Positions 1-8,907 of a stretch of DNA of 64,000 nt are shown piece after piece; within the stretch, counting starts at the first letter, position 1, and every line of letters starts with the position of its first letter. The notes beneath the pieces were generated by a model, which was not told the DNA's origin, ran no database searches, and saw only the letters and a list, made by a program, of their open reading frames with translations. The DNA is taken from assembly GCA_046594215.1 (NCBI GenBank), contig JBKJPX010000103.1:10803-74802 (forward strand), given 5' to 3'. This stretch comes from Panacagrimonas sp046594215 (GTDB lineage: Bacteria; Pseudomonadota; Gammaproteobacteria; Nevskiales; Nevskiaceae). A program made the position numbers and the translations under genes.

Positions 1-710
1 CGGCGGACCACGCGACGATGCCTTTCGGCCACGACATGAAGGCTTTCGCGCGCTGCCTGCGCGAGCGCCCCGACGTGAGCCTCGTGTTCCTGGCCAACCC
101 GAACAACCCCACGGGAACGTGGAACACGCCGGACGAAGTCCTGGGGTTCCTCGAGCAGGTGCCGTCGCACGTCATCGTCGTGCTCGACGAGGCCTACTGG
201 GACTACCAGGACGCCGCACTGCGTTCCGACGCGCGGCCCTGGCTGGACCGTTTCCCGAATCTCGTGGTGACGCGCACGTTCTCGAAGATCTACGGCATCG
301 CGGGTCTGCGCGCGGGGTACGCGTTGTCGCACGCGACCGTGGCGGACCTGCTCAATCGCGTGCGCCAGCCGTTCAACAACAACAGCCTCGCTCTGCTCGC
401 GGCGGAGCTGGCGCTGGACGACCAGGACTTCGTGCGCCAGTCGGTCGAACTCAACACCGCGCAACGCGCGCGCCTCGTGCGCGAGCTGGGCGCGATGAAG
501 CTGCGCGTACTGCCTTCGCAGGCCAACTTCGTCACGATCGGTTTCGGTCGCGACGCCAAGCCCATCCACCAGGGACTGCTCGAGCGCGGCATCATCGTGC
601 GGCCGATGGGTTCCTACGGGCTCCCGGAATACCTGCGCGTCACCGTGGGCACGGAGCGCGAGAACACGCGTTTCCTGGATGCGATGAAGGACATGCTGAA
701 GGCGTCGTGA
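1..710 (+). CDS. hisC: Histidinol-phosphate aminotransferase, C-terminal part (partial at window edge)
   Basis: PLP-dependent class I/II aminotransferase that moves the amino group between histidinol phosphate or aromatic 2-oxoacids and glutamate. The open frame runs in from the left edge (codons start at base 3), so the first ATG seen at base 18 is internal and the N-terminus is missing. Visible family signatures are LANPNNPTGTW, the DEAYWDY segment with the PLP-contacting Asp/Tyr, and TRTFSKIYGIAGLRAGY, whose Lys is the Schiff-base residue. The C-terminal substrate-domain Arg lies in EYLRVTVGT. It overlaps tyrA by a GTGA junction. In gammaproteobacteria this locus usually encodes the HisC paralogue used for tyrosine/phenylalanine synthesis, so an aromatic transaminase role is likely (inference from context). 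Confidence 0.93.
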   Translation, partial: ADHATMPFGHDMKAFARCLRERPDVSLVFLANPNNPTGTWNTPDEVLGFLEQVPSHVIVVLDEAYWDYQDAALRSDARPWLDRFPNLVVTRTFSKIYGIAGLRAGYALSHATVADLLNRVRQPFNNNSLALLAAELALDDQDFVRQSVELNTAQRARLVRELGAMKLRVLPSQANFVTIGFGRDAKPIHQGLLERGIIVRPMGSYGLPEYLRVTVGTERENTRFLDAMKDMLKAS

Positions 711-1570
711 AACGGATCGCCGTCATCGGGCTGGGCCTGATCGGCGGCTCGCTTGCGCGCGCGGTGCGCGAGGCGCGGCAGGTCGAGCACATCACGGGAT
801 TCGACCCCGACCCAATCCAGTGCCGGCGCGCGGTGGAGCTCGGCGTCATCGACATCGCGGCCTCGAGCGCGGCCGAAGCGGCGGTCGGCGCCGATCTCGT
901 CGTGCTCGCGGTGCCTGTGCTGCACACCGCCGAAGCGCTGCGCTCGGTTCAGTCGGCGCTGAGCGCCCAGACCATCGTCACCGACGTCGGCAGCACCAAG
1001 TCCTCGGTGCTCGTGGATGCGGCGAAGGTCTTTGGCGAAGTACCGCCGCGTTTCGTCGCAGGCCACCCGATCGCGGGAACCGAGAAGAGCGGCGTCGCCG
1101 CGTCGAAGGCCGAACTGTTCCGCGGCCGTCGCGTCGTGCTCACGCCCCACGCGCGCCAGGACGCTGCGGCGCTGCAGGCCGTGCGCGGGATGTGGGAGGC
1201 GGTGGGCAGCCGGGTGGTGGAAATGGACGCGTCGCGCCACGACGCGATCTTCGCGGCCACCTCGCACCTGCCGCACGTGCTGGCCTACGCCTTCGTCGAC
1301 ATGCTCACGCGCCTCGACGGCGCGGACGAGATATTTCCGAATGCGGGCGGCGGCTTTCGGGACTTCACGCGCATCGCCAGTTCCAGCACCGAGATGTGGC
1401 ACGACATCGTGCGCGCCAACCACGTCGAGGTGACCGGCCTGCTCGAAAAGCAGATTGGCGAGCTGCAGGAACTGCTGGCGCTCATGAAGGCCTCGGACTG
1501 GGATGCGCTCAAGCACCGCTTCGAGCGCGCACGCGCGGCGCGAGAACGCCATCTCGGCCAGATCGAGTGA
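707..1570 (+). CDS. tyrA: Prephenate dehydrogenase
   Basis: NAD(P)-dependent oxidative decarboxylation of prephenate (or arogenate) on the tyrosine branch. The GTG start at 707 overlaps the hisC stop (GTGA), which implies translational coupling, and gives 287 aa, normal for monofunctional TyrA. The Rossmann motif GLGLIGGS lies at residues 8-15. GHPIAGTEKSG, with the catalytic His region, lies near residue 120, and the helical dimerisation domain holds ATSHLPHVLAYA. Unlike the Pseudomonas arrangement it is not fused to aroA; aroA follows 58 bp downstream. No ACT or chorismate mutase domain is present. Confidence 0.93.
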   Translation: MKRIAVIGLGLIGGSLARAVREARQVEHITGFDPDPIQCRRAVELGVIDIAASSAAEAAVGADLVVLAVPVLHTAEALRSVQSALSAQTIVTDVGSTKSSVLVDAAKVFGEVPPRFVAGHPIAGTEKSGVAASKAELFRGRRVVLTPHARQDAAALQAVRGMWEAVGSRVVEMDASRHDAIFAATSHLPHVLAYAFVDMLTRLDGADEIFPNAGGGFRDFTRIASSSTEMWHDIVRANHVEVTGLLEKQIGELQELLALMKASDWDALKHRFERARAARERHLGQIE

Positions 1571-1628
1571 CTCCACCCGTTCCGAGCTGCGCGCGCGGGC
1601 GTCGATTTACCACCCACTTCGGAATCCC

Positions 1629-2942
1629 ATGAGCGATCCCGCGTCGACACAGAACTGGACCGTGCAGCCAGGCGGCAAGCCCGCCGGCTCGGTGCGCGTA
1701 CCCGGCGACAAGTCCATCTCGCATCGATCGGTGATGCTCGGCTCGCTCGCGAGGGGCCGCACCGACGTGACCGGCTTTCTCGACGGCGAAGACTGCCTGT
1801 GCACGATGAAGGCCTTCCAGGCCATGGGCGTGGGCATCGAGCGCCTGAGCGATACCAGCCTGCGCGTCGGCGGCGTGGGACTGCATGGCCTCAAGGCGCC
1901 GCTGCATGCGCTCGACCTCGGTAATTCCGGCACCTCGATGCGCCTGATGTCGGGCTTGCTCGCGGCTCAGCGGTTCCCGACGATCCTGACCGGCGATTCG
2001 TCGCTGTCGCGACGCCCGATGCGACGCGTGATCGATCCGCTGTCGCGCATGGGCGCGCGCATCGACTCGGACGACGGCAAGGCGCCGCTGCTCATCCACC
2101 CGGTCCCGAGCCTGCGGGGCATCGCGCACGCATCGAAGGTCGCTAGCGCGCAGGTGAAGTCCTGCATCCTGCTGGCAGGCCTGTATGCGCAAGGAGAGAC
2201 CTCGGTCACCGAGCCCGAGGCGTCGCGTGATCACACCGAGCGCATGCTGCAGGCCTTCGGCGTGAAGCTCGAAGCGAGCCACGGACGTGCCTCGATCCGG
2301 GGCGGACAGGAACTCGTGGGAACCGCGATCCCGGTTCCCGCGGACATCTCCTCGGCCGCGTTCTTCATGCTCGCCGCTGCGATTGTGCCGGGATCGGAAC
2401 TGGTGCTGCGGGATGTCGGCGTCAACCCCACGCGTACCGGCGTCATCGACATTCTTCGCGCGATGGGCGCCGAGATCGACCTGCTGGATTCGCGCACCTT
2501 CGGCGGCGAGCCGGTGAGCGACATCCGCGTGCGCGGGCGCGGCCTGCGCGGCATCGCCGTCGATTCCGCGCTCGTGGCGTCCGCAATCGACGAGTTCCCG
2601 GCGATCTTCGTGGCCGCGGCCTGCGCCGAGGGCGAAACGCTCGTGACCGGCGCCGAAGAACTGCGCGTCAAGGAGTCCGATCGCATCCAGACCATGGTCG
2701 ACGGCCTGACCTCGCTGGGCATCGACGCGGTGGCCACGCCCGACGGCGCGCGCATCCGCGGCGGACAGCTGCGGGGCGGACAGATCGATTCCCACGGCGA
2801 TCACCGCGTGGCGATGTCCTTCGCGATGGGCGCGCTGCGCGCCAGCGCCCCGATCCGCATTCTCGATTGCGCCAACGTCAACACCTCGTTCCCGCGCTTC
2901 GCCGAGACCGCTCAGGCGATGGGCCTGACGATCTCGCGCTGA
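1629..2942 (+). CDS. aroA: 3-phosphoshikimate 1-carboxyvinyltransferase (EPSP synthase)
   Basis: Catalyses transfer of the enolpyruvyl group from PEP to shikimate-3-phosphate, the sixth shikimate-pathway step, in the cytosol. It has 437 aa from the ATG at 1629; upstream in-frame codons lie inside tyrA and are not needed. Seen: PGDKSISHR near residues 25-33 with the substrate Lys, LGNSGTSMRLM, SRRPMRRV, and the C-terminal KESDRI and HGDHRVAMSFAMGAL segments. The GNSGTxxRL form resembles the longer class II-type enzymes rather than the E. coli GNAGTAMRP form; this assignment is by eye. It ends only three bases from the convergent sulfatase-fold gene. Confidence 0.95.
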   Translation: MSDPASTQNWTVQPGGKPAGSVRVPGDKSISHRSVMLGSLARGRTDVTGFLDGEDCLCTMKAFQAMGVGIERLSDTSLRVGGVGLHGLKAPLHALDLGNSGTSMRLMSGLLAAQRFPTILTGDSSLSRRPMRRVIDPLSRMGARIDSDDGKAPLLIHPVPSLRGIAHASKVASAQVKSCILLAGLYAQGETSVTEPEASRDHTERMLQAFGVKLEASHGRASIRGGQELVGTAIPVPADISSAAFFMLAAAIVPGSELVLRDVGVNPTRTGVIDILRAMGAEIDLLDSRTFGGEPVSDIRVRGRGLRGIAVDSALVASAIDEFPAIFVAAACAEGETLVTGAEELRVKESDRIQTMVDGLTSLGIDAVATPDGARIRGGQLRGGQIDSHGDHRVAMSFAMGALRASAPIRILDCANVNTSFPRFAETAQAMGLTISR

Positions 2943-2945
2943 TGA

Positions 2946-4658
2946 TCAGGGCGTGGTGACCGGCGCCCGTGGCGTGCCCGCCAGCTGCGTCTTCCGAGAG
3001 GGTCGGTAGGGCTCACCGTCGGCCGTGTGCCGCTCGCGCGGCTGGAAGGTATCCGCGGTGAGCACGTCGCCCGGCTGGTCACGGCGCGTCTTCACCTTGA
3101 GCAGGTCCAGTACCGTCCAGTCGAGCACGTCGGTCTGGTAGGGACGTTCCTCGAGCTCAGCCTTGCGTGCCGGGTCAACGGGTGCAGGCGTCCACACCAG
3201 CAAGGGAATCACCTGGCCGGCTTCGTCGGGCGAGTGGCCGGTGAAATCTCGCGTATGACCCACTTCCTCGGCGTGGTCCGAGGTGTAGAGCCACGCGGCG
3301 CTCTGCGTGCCGACGGCGTTCTTGAAGTCGCCGAGCAAGCGGCTGATGACCTGGTCCTGGTAGAGCATCGCGTCGTCGTACTGGTCGCGCTTGAGGCGCA
3401 CCCATTCGGGCCGGCCCTCGGCTTCGAGATCGCGGTCCACGGCGTCGACGGTCTCCTCGAAGTGGCGCAGGTGATCGGGGACGCGCAGATCGTAGTGGGC
3501 GTGCGCGCCCATCAGGTGCGCGATGATCAGCTTGCGCGGTGCGGGATCGGCAAGCGCGGCCTTCCACTCGGGAAGCAGGCGCTCGTCCAGACTGCGCTCG
3601 GCGATGGTGCCGGTGTTGAGCATGCGCTGTACGTCGGCCTCCTCGGCGAAGCGCGTGCTGATGTAACGGTCGTGCTGGTTGCTGATCCAGAACACCTTGT
3701 AGCCGGCCGCGCGCGCCAGCATCAGCACGCTGGGCAGCGCTTCTTCGTTCGGATTGTCGTGCAGCGTGCGTGGCGTCAGCATCTGGCGAAACGACGACAC
3801 GGTGCCGGAGGCGGCCGAGATCACGTCGCGGAAGACGAGCAGGTCGTCCGACTGTTTGAGCAGTTCCGGCGTTGTGGGTCGCGAGTAGCCGTAGAGCTGC
3901 CAGTCCCAGCGGTTGGTGCTCTCGCCGATGACCAGGCCCACGGTGTGCTTCTCGGGCCCCACATAGGTCGGCTGCCATTCGCCGAGGCGCGTGCGCGCGG
4001 CCTCGCGCTTGCTGCGCAGGGTGTCGATGTTGGCGCGGAACTCTTCGACCGTCGCGGCCTGAACCGGCCAGAACACCAGCGGGTTGGCGTGGCGTACGCC
4101 GGGGTGCAGGTGCAGCAATGCGAACACCACCGTGAACGCCACGAGGTTTCGTCGCCGGGAGCCGCTGTGTCCCGACGCGGGTCGCGTGGCCATGAAGAGC
4201 AGCACCAGCAGCACCGACAGCTGCAAGGTGTAGGTGCCGAGCAGGCGCCAGTAGTTCATCAGGAACTCGGCAGACTCGTCGCTGTTGGTGTTCGATATCG
4301 CCTCGATCACAAGCGCGGCATCGGGACGGCTCTTGTAGACCGCGATCAGGAAGGCCTTCACGCCGAGGTCGGCCACGAACGCAAGGTTCCAGGCCAGGGG
4401 CATCCAGTGTCCACGCGGGCTGCTGCGCCCGAGCACGTAGAGAAGGTGTGCGCCGACGCAGTAGACGACGGCGGCTTCGACAGTGTCGCGCCAGCCCAGC
4501 TTCATGAGGCCGTAACCGCAGGCCACCAGCACGGTGCCGGTCAGGGCGGGATGGCGACGAACCACCGCGACGAAAGCGCGCATCAGGGCGCGTCCACGGG
4601 ATTCGCCCGGCGTCGTCTTATCGACGTCCCGGGCGTTCGTGTCGTCGTTTTGGCTCAT
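2946..4658 (-). CDS. Sulfatase-fold membrane enzyme, phosphoethanolamine transferase-like (EptC/CptA type)
   Basis: Alkaline-phosphatase-superfamily membrane enzyme, most like those that move phosphoethanolamine from phosphatidylethanolamine to LPS or glycans. Start chosen at the ATG at 4658 (570 aa), because the longer open frame upstream is low-complexity. The N-terminal 200 residues carry about four or five hydrophobic segments. The catalytic domain begins with IGESTNR (nucleophile Thr248 expected) followed by LYGYSRPTTPELL, a hallmark of the EptA/CptA group. The metal-binding TSDHAEEVGHTRDFTGHS segment is near the C-terminus. It opens the insert between aroA and cmk and lies downstream of the ATP-grasp-like gene on the same strand. 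The substrate is unknown. Confidence 0.8.
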   Translation of the reverse strand: MSQNDDTNARDVDKTTPGESRGRALMRAFVAVVRRHPALTGTVLVACGYGLMKLGWRDTVEAAVVYCVGAHLLYVLGRSSPRGHWMPLAWNLAFVADLGVKAFLIAVYKSRPDAALVIEAISNTNSDESAEFLMNYWRLLGTYTLQLSVLLVLLFMATRPASGHSGSRRRNLVAFTVVFALLHLHPGVRHANPLVFWPVQAATVEEFRANIDTLRSKREAARTRLGEWQPTYVGPEKHTVGLVIGESTNRWDWQLYGYSRPTTPELLKQSDDLLVFRDVISAASGTVSSFRQMLTPRTLHDNPNEEALPSVLMLARAAGYKVFWISNQHDRYISTRFAEEADVQRMLNTGTIAERSLDERLLPEWKAALADPAPRKLIIAHLMGAHAHYDLRVPDHLRHFEETVDAVDRDLEAEGRPEWVRLKRDQYDDAMLYQDQVISRLLGDFKNAVGTQSAAWLYTSDHAEEVGHTRDFTGHSPDEAGQVIPLLVWTPAPVDPARKAELEERPYQTDVLDWTVLDLLKVKTRRDQPGDVLTADTFQPRERHTADGEPYRPSRKTQLAGTPRAPVTTP

Positions 4659-4810
4659 GGGGCCCGGTCCGTCTTTCTTCCTGTCGAATGGACGAGCCAA
4701 GGAGCCCGCGCGTCCGCGAGTGAATAACGTCGCGGTGGTGAACGTCGAATGAATCAGCAACGCGCATGCCGGGGCGAGCGAGCAGGCGATGCGTGCATCG
4801 ATCGCAGGCG

Positions 4811-5884
4811 CTAGCGGGGGCCGCAGACCTTCAAGCGATGGCGCAAGCGATGGCGCCAACGAATCAATGAATGCTCCCAATGCAGCAGGCGGGTAGCGCG
4901 CAGAGCGGCCCGCAGCACGCGTCGCAGGGCGCTCGGTCCTTCCACCCGGTCAGGCCCCAGCGCGCCGGACACGGGCCCGAAATAGGGCAGTTCCTCGTCG
5001 GGTCCGTCAAACGCCATCATCGCGTCGACGAAGTTGCGTTTGCGCAACTCGAGCGACGGCCTGAACGCGGGCTGCACGTCGTCCGGGGGCTGCACGAAGG
5101 GGTTGGTGTTGATCTCGAACACCTGCAGCCGGCCCTTGGAGAATCCGTAGTCCATGCGCCCATATTCGATGCGTGCCATTTCGAACAGGGGCATCAGCAC
5201 CGCGGCGTGAGGGTTCTGGTTCTGCAGATCAAGATCCTTACCCAGCCATTCGTCTGCGCTGAACTCGCTCTCCTCACCCTTGCAGACCCAGTGCGTGTTC
5301 ACCGACAGGTCGTTGGCGAACAGGCGATCGCCCACACGCAGCGCGCTGTACTTTTCGTGCAGCCCCTGCGTGTTGCGCACGTCGACGTACTCGACGACCA
5401 GGTAGTCCGCAGGATCGATGCCCGGCGTCGCCATCAGAACGCGCAGTGCCTCGTCGAGCGCGGCCTGAGATTCGATCAGCGCGGTCTGCGGGCCGGTATG
5501 GTCGACGGAGTGCCTGATGAACACCGGAAAGCGCCAGTTCTGCAGCCGTTCGCCGACTGCCGCGGCGCGAAAGTCGTTCACGCCGGCTCGATGCAGCAAT
5601 TGCAGTAGCGCCGCCCGGCCCTGGCTGTGCAAGGGATGGTTGAGAACGCGCAGCTCGGGCCGTGTCGTGACCAGGGCATCGAGCCGACGCGCGACGGCCT
5701 CGCGCGCGTCGCGGCGCAGCCGGTCGACGTCAGCCAGGATGTAGTGCCCCGACGGCAACTCGCGCCACGCCAGGAATTCGCCGTAGGTCATCGTGATGAC
5801 ACGGCGCGTCAGGGCCGTGGCCCGGCCCTCGAGGAACACCTTGAGGGTGTAGTCGTGACGCGCCGTAGTCAGGAAGACGAGCAT
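4811..5884 (-). CDS. ATP-grasp-like protein of unknown function
   Basis: Protein of 357 aa starting at MLVFLTTARHD (ATG at 5884). The open frame continues upstream without a convincing start. It is not a family I can name. YLVVEYVD in the middle and RMDYGFSKG...LQVFEINTNPF near residue 260 look like the ATP-grasp catalytic core, where an Asp and then E-x-N bind Mg-ATP, as in RimK or D-Ala-D-Ala ligase. The N-terminal part (RRDAREAVARRLDAL, VLNHP) could be the pre-ATP-grasp domain. No membrane segment or signal peptide is visible. Its setting among envelope glycan genes suggests ligation or modification of a glycan or lipid head group. The ATP-grasp call is moderate; the role is unknown. Confidence 0.6.
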   Translation of the reverse strand: MLVFLTTARHDYTLKVFLEGRATALTRRVITMTYGEFLAWRELPSGHYILADVDRLRRDAREAVARRLDALVTTRPELRVLNHPLHSQGRAALLQLLHRAGVNDFRAAAVGERLQNWRFPVFIRHSVDHTGPQTALIESQAALDEALRVLMATPGIDPADYLVVEYVDVRNTQGLHEKYSALRVGDRLFANDLSVNTHWVCKGEESEFSADEWLGKDLDLQNQNPHAAVLMPLFEMARIEYGRMDYGFSKGRLQVFEINTNPFVQPPDDVQPAFRPSLELRKRNFVDAMMAFDGPDEELPYFGPVSGALGPDRVEGPSALRRVLRAALRATRLLHWEHSLIRWRHRLRHRLKVCGPR

Positions 5885-6045
5885 CGTGCGGGTGTCGCGG
5901 CAGGGGTCGCGCAGCAACGCGCGAGGGTGGGGCGCAGGCAAGTCTATCCGTCGCCGGGCGGCGGTCGCCTGGGAGGCGAGTCCGCGGCCGCGTCGGCACA
6001 ATGTCCTGAGGCGATGTCGTCGCCCTCCCGCGGGAATCCTCCTTG

Positions 6046-7491
6046 ATGCGAGCGGCCACGCCGTTGCTGCAAATGCTGACCTCGTCCGGCTTCGACGCGC
6101 TGGGCCGCGTGCTGCTGCAGGTAATGGCGACCGTGATGTTTGCGCGCCTGCTGGAGCCGGGAACCTTCGGGCTGGCGGCGCTCGCGGCCGTCTACGTGGG
6201 CGTTCCTTCGATGGTCGTGACCGCGTTGTTCGAGGAAGCGCTGGCGCAGCGACGACGCGTGCGCAGCGCCTACTTCGCATCGGCCCTGGGCGCGGTCCTG
6301 TTGCTGGGGGTGGCGCTGGTCGCCGTGATCGGCGCCTTGTCGGCCTTCCTGCCGCTGGAGGACGGCCCGACAGACGCCGCGCTCTCGCTCGCCAGCGTCT
6401 ACGCCGTGATCCTGTTCGCCGATGGGCCGCTGTCGATTTACACGGCGATCGCGCGTCGCCACCGCCGTTTCCGGGACATTGCTCTGGGAAACCTGCTGGG
6501 CCTGCTCATCGGGACGCTGGTCGGCCTGGGCTTGGCCTGGAACGGTGCCGGGGCCTGGAGCCTGCTCTCGGTACAGCCGGTCGCGCGCTACGTGAACCTG
6601 CTGTGCCTGGTGACGCGCAGCCCGGTGTCGATCCGTCCCACGTTCCACCTGCAGCCCCTCCGCGCACTCTGGCAGTTCGGCGGCTGGCACCTCGCGGGGC
6701 GCGTCGTGGAGAGCATGAGTGAGCTCACGGTGCAGACCCTGGTGACCCGTCACTTCGGGCTGCAGGGCAACGGGCTCCTGAACATGGCGATGCGCATCGT
6801 CGAGCCTATCCGCGGGATCACGGGCTCGGTCGGACACAACATCGCGACCGCTTACTACACGCGGCTTCAGGCCGACCCCACGCGCCTAGCCTCTGCGGTG
6901 AGACAGACCATCGCCGACACCGCGCTGCTACTGCAGCCGGTGTTCGTGGGCCTCGCGCTGACCGCACCGCTGATCATCCTGGTGCTGGCCGGCCCCGCAT
7001 GGTCGCCGGCGGCGCCGATCGCAATCCTGCTCGCGCTGGCGGCCGCAGTCGCGAGCGCCAGTAATTTTCTGCACAGTGGGCTTTCGGCCAGCGGCCGGGC
7101 GGATCTCGGCTTCGGCTTCGGCCTGCTCGAATGGGGCGCGAGCGCCGGGTTCATCGTCCTGTTCGCATCTCTGGGCCCGGTCGCAGCCGGCCTGGCGCGC
7201 CTGCTGGCCTGGCTGATCGATGCGATCGCGGCGCTGGTCGCGGCGCGCCGGGTGTTCGCGCTTTCAGCCGTGCCGGTCCTGAAGGCCCTGGGCGTGGCGA
7301 TGGCCCTGACCGCGGGCATGGCAGTCGCGGTTGTGGCGGCGCGGTTCTGGGGCGAGTCGATGGCGCCAGCGCTGCAGCTGGCGTCTGCCGTCCTTGCCGG
7401 CGTGGCCTCCTACGCGGCGCTGCTGCTGGCGTTTCGCAGGAACCAGGTCCGGGTCATCGGCGCACGCCTGCGGGGCCGAGGCGCTGGCTAG
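6046..7491 (+). CDS. Polysaccharide flippase / oligosaccharide exporter (Wzx-like, MVF superfamily)
   Basis: Integral membrane protein of 481 aa with about 12-14 hydrophobic helices along its whole length, the length and pattern of Wzx/MOP flippases that move lipid-linked glycans across the inner membrane. The N-terminus (VMATVMFARLLEPGTFGLAAL) matches the conserved first-helix region of the polysaccharide biosynthesis family. A TTG lies directly before the chosen ATG at 6046 and could also start translation. It diverges from the ATP-grasp-like gene across about 160 bp. The GT2 and acyltransferase genes downstream on the opposite strand share the surface-glycan theme. The exported substrate cannot be deduced. 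Confidence 0.82.
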   Translation: MRAATPLLQMLTSSGFDALGRVLLQVMATVMFARLLEPGTFGLAALAAVYVGVPSMVVTALFEEALAQRRRVRSAYFASALGAVLLLGVALVAVIGALSAFLPLEDGPTDAALSLASVYAVILFADGPLSIYTAIARRHRRFRDIALGNLLGLLIGTLVGLGLAWNGAGAWSLLSVQPVARYVNLLCLVTRSPVSIRPTFHLQPLRALWQFGGWHLAGRVVESMSELTVQTLVTRHFGLQGNGLLNMAMRIVEPIRGITGSVGHNIATAYYTRLQADPTRLASAVRQTIADTALLLQPVFVGLALTAPLIILVLAGPAWSPAAPIAILLALAAAVASASNFLHSGLSASGRADLGFGFGLLEWGASAGFIVLFASLGPVAAGLARLLAWLIDAIAALVAARRVFALSAVPVLKALGVAMALTAGMAVAVVAARFWGESMAPALQLASAVLAGVASYAALLLAFRRNQVRVIGARLRGRGAG

Positions 7492-7766
7492 GGAATGGCT
7501 GAGCCGGCTCGAGACGTCACAGGATCGGGCGAATGGTCGCGGACCTCACGCCTTGCGCAGGTAGGAATGATCGAGGGATGACTGCGGCCCACGCCCATGG
7601 AACCCGCCGAACTGATTCGTGCCGTCGCGATGCTGCTGGCGACAACGTGTCAAGCACCGCGAAGGCTGTGCTTTAGCGCCGCCGAAGATTGCGGGGTCCT
7701 AGCTGTGCTGCAGCCACGTCTGCGACGATTGCTCCGTGGGTTCGTCCCAGGTCCCTTTCGGCCGAG

Positions 7767-8759
7767 CTAGTCCGACGACAACCGGCGCAGCCGCAAGGCT
7801 TCGAGCGCGAGCCGCCAGCGCCGCTGGATCTGCCTCGCGCCGCGCCATCCCAGGAGACGGACGCCGAGTTTGAACAGCGGTCCGCGGAATGGCTGGCTGC
7901 CGTCGCTTCCTCCGACCTCCTCGAGACGCGACCGCGCTGCCTCGTGGATGTCCGGGAATTGCGGATACGTCATGTACATGAGTTCCTCGAACGCATTACC
8001 GCAGGCGCCGCGGGTGCGCGCGCCATCGTCCACGGCCAGCAGGCGCTCGGCGATCAGGCAGGTGGAGCGCAGGCGCGACGATCGCGCCGCGTGATCGGTG
8101 CGCCGGCTGATCGATTTCTTTCGGGTGACGCGGTAATAGCTGCGGGCTTGATCGCAGAAGCGCGCGCCCGAGGATGCGAGAAGCACGCGGGAGAAGTATT
8201 CGCCGTCCTGGTTCTGCAGCAGCGTGTCGTCCCAGCGATCCGCGGCCCGCGCAATCCCAGCGGGCGTGAGCCAGGAATGCGGCGCCATCATGCCGCCGTC
8301 CGACCACGCGGAGACCAGCCAGGCGTGGCCGTCCATGTCTTTCCAGTTCGCGCGGGGCTCGAAACGTGCCTGCGCCAGGTCATCGTCGAACTGGGCGAAC
8401 GGACCGAAATAGACCACCGAATCGCCTTCCTCCGACCAGCGTGCGACTTGCCGCTCGATCTTGTCGGGGGCCAGGACGTCGTCGGCGTCGAGGATCTGGA
8501 TCAGGGCGCCGCGCGCTTCGCTCAGGCCCGCGTTGCGGGCGACGCAGGCGCCGGACGCGGTCAGCCGGATCAGCTTGATGCGCGGGTCTTGCATGGACTC
8601 GACGATCGCCGCGGTCTCGTCCGTCGAGCCGTCGTCCACCACCAGCAGTTCGAGCTCGCGGTGTGTCTGGCCTAGCGCGCTGGCCAGCGACTCGCGAACC
8701 CATCGGCTCTCGTCGCGGCACGCCATGATGATCGAAACCAGAGGTGGTGCTGCACTCAC
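7767..8759 (-). CDS. Glycosyltransferase family 2
   Basis: GT-A fold inverting glycosyltransferase of 330 aa. The GTG at 8759 was preferred because an AGGGA ribosome-binding site lies about eight bases upstream and the protein then begins at the normal PLVSIIMACRDE strand; an ATG at 8849 would add 30 unconserved residues. Seen: VVDDGSTDET (nucleotide-binding Asp42/Asp43) and ILDADDVLAP with the D-x-D metal site at 91-93. The C-terminal third is basic and variable. No membrane helix is obvious. It probably adds one sugar to a lipid-linked glycan handled by the nearby flippase; donor and acceptor are unknown. Confidence 0.88.
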   Translation of the reverse strand: MSAAPPLVSIIMACRDESRWVRESLASALGQTHRELELLVVDDGSTDETAAIVESMQDPRIKLIRLTASGACVARNAGLSEARGALIQILDADDVLAPDKIERQVARWSEEGDSVVYFGPFAQFDDDLAQARFEPRANWKDMDGHAWLVSAWSDGGMMAPHSWLTPAGIARAADRWDDTLLQNQDGEYFSRVLLASSGARFCDQARSYYRVTRKKSISRRTDHAARSSRLRSTCLIAERLLAVDDGARTRGACGNAFEELMYMTYPQFPDIHEAARSRLEEVGGSDGSQPFRGPLFKLGVRLLGWRGARQIQRRWRLALEALRLRRLSSD

Positions 8760-8907
8760 GCTGCGTTCCCTGACGTTGCCACCGCCCGTTTGCACGACCC
8801 GGTTCGCCGGGTGTTTCGCCCCAGGCGCAAGGCGATGCTCCAAGCACATGCTAAGGATCGATAGGGCGCGGTGCCAGTCGGGGCCGTCGATTCCCCCCGA
8901 TCACCGG

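Noticed and set aside
3027..4727. 566-codon plus-strand frame opposite the sulfatase-fold gene
   Set aside because: The minus strand carries the GEST and SDH-type catalytic motifs; the plus frame has none.
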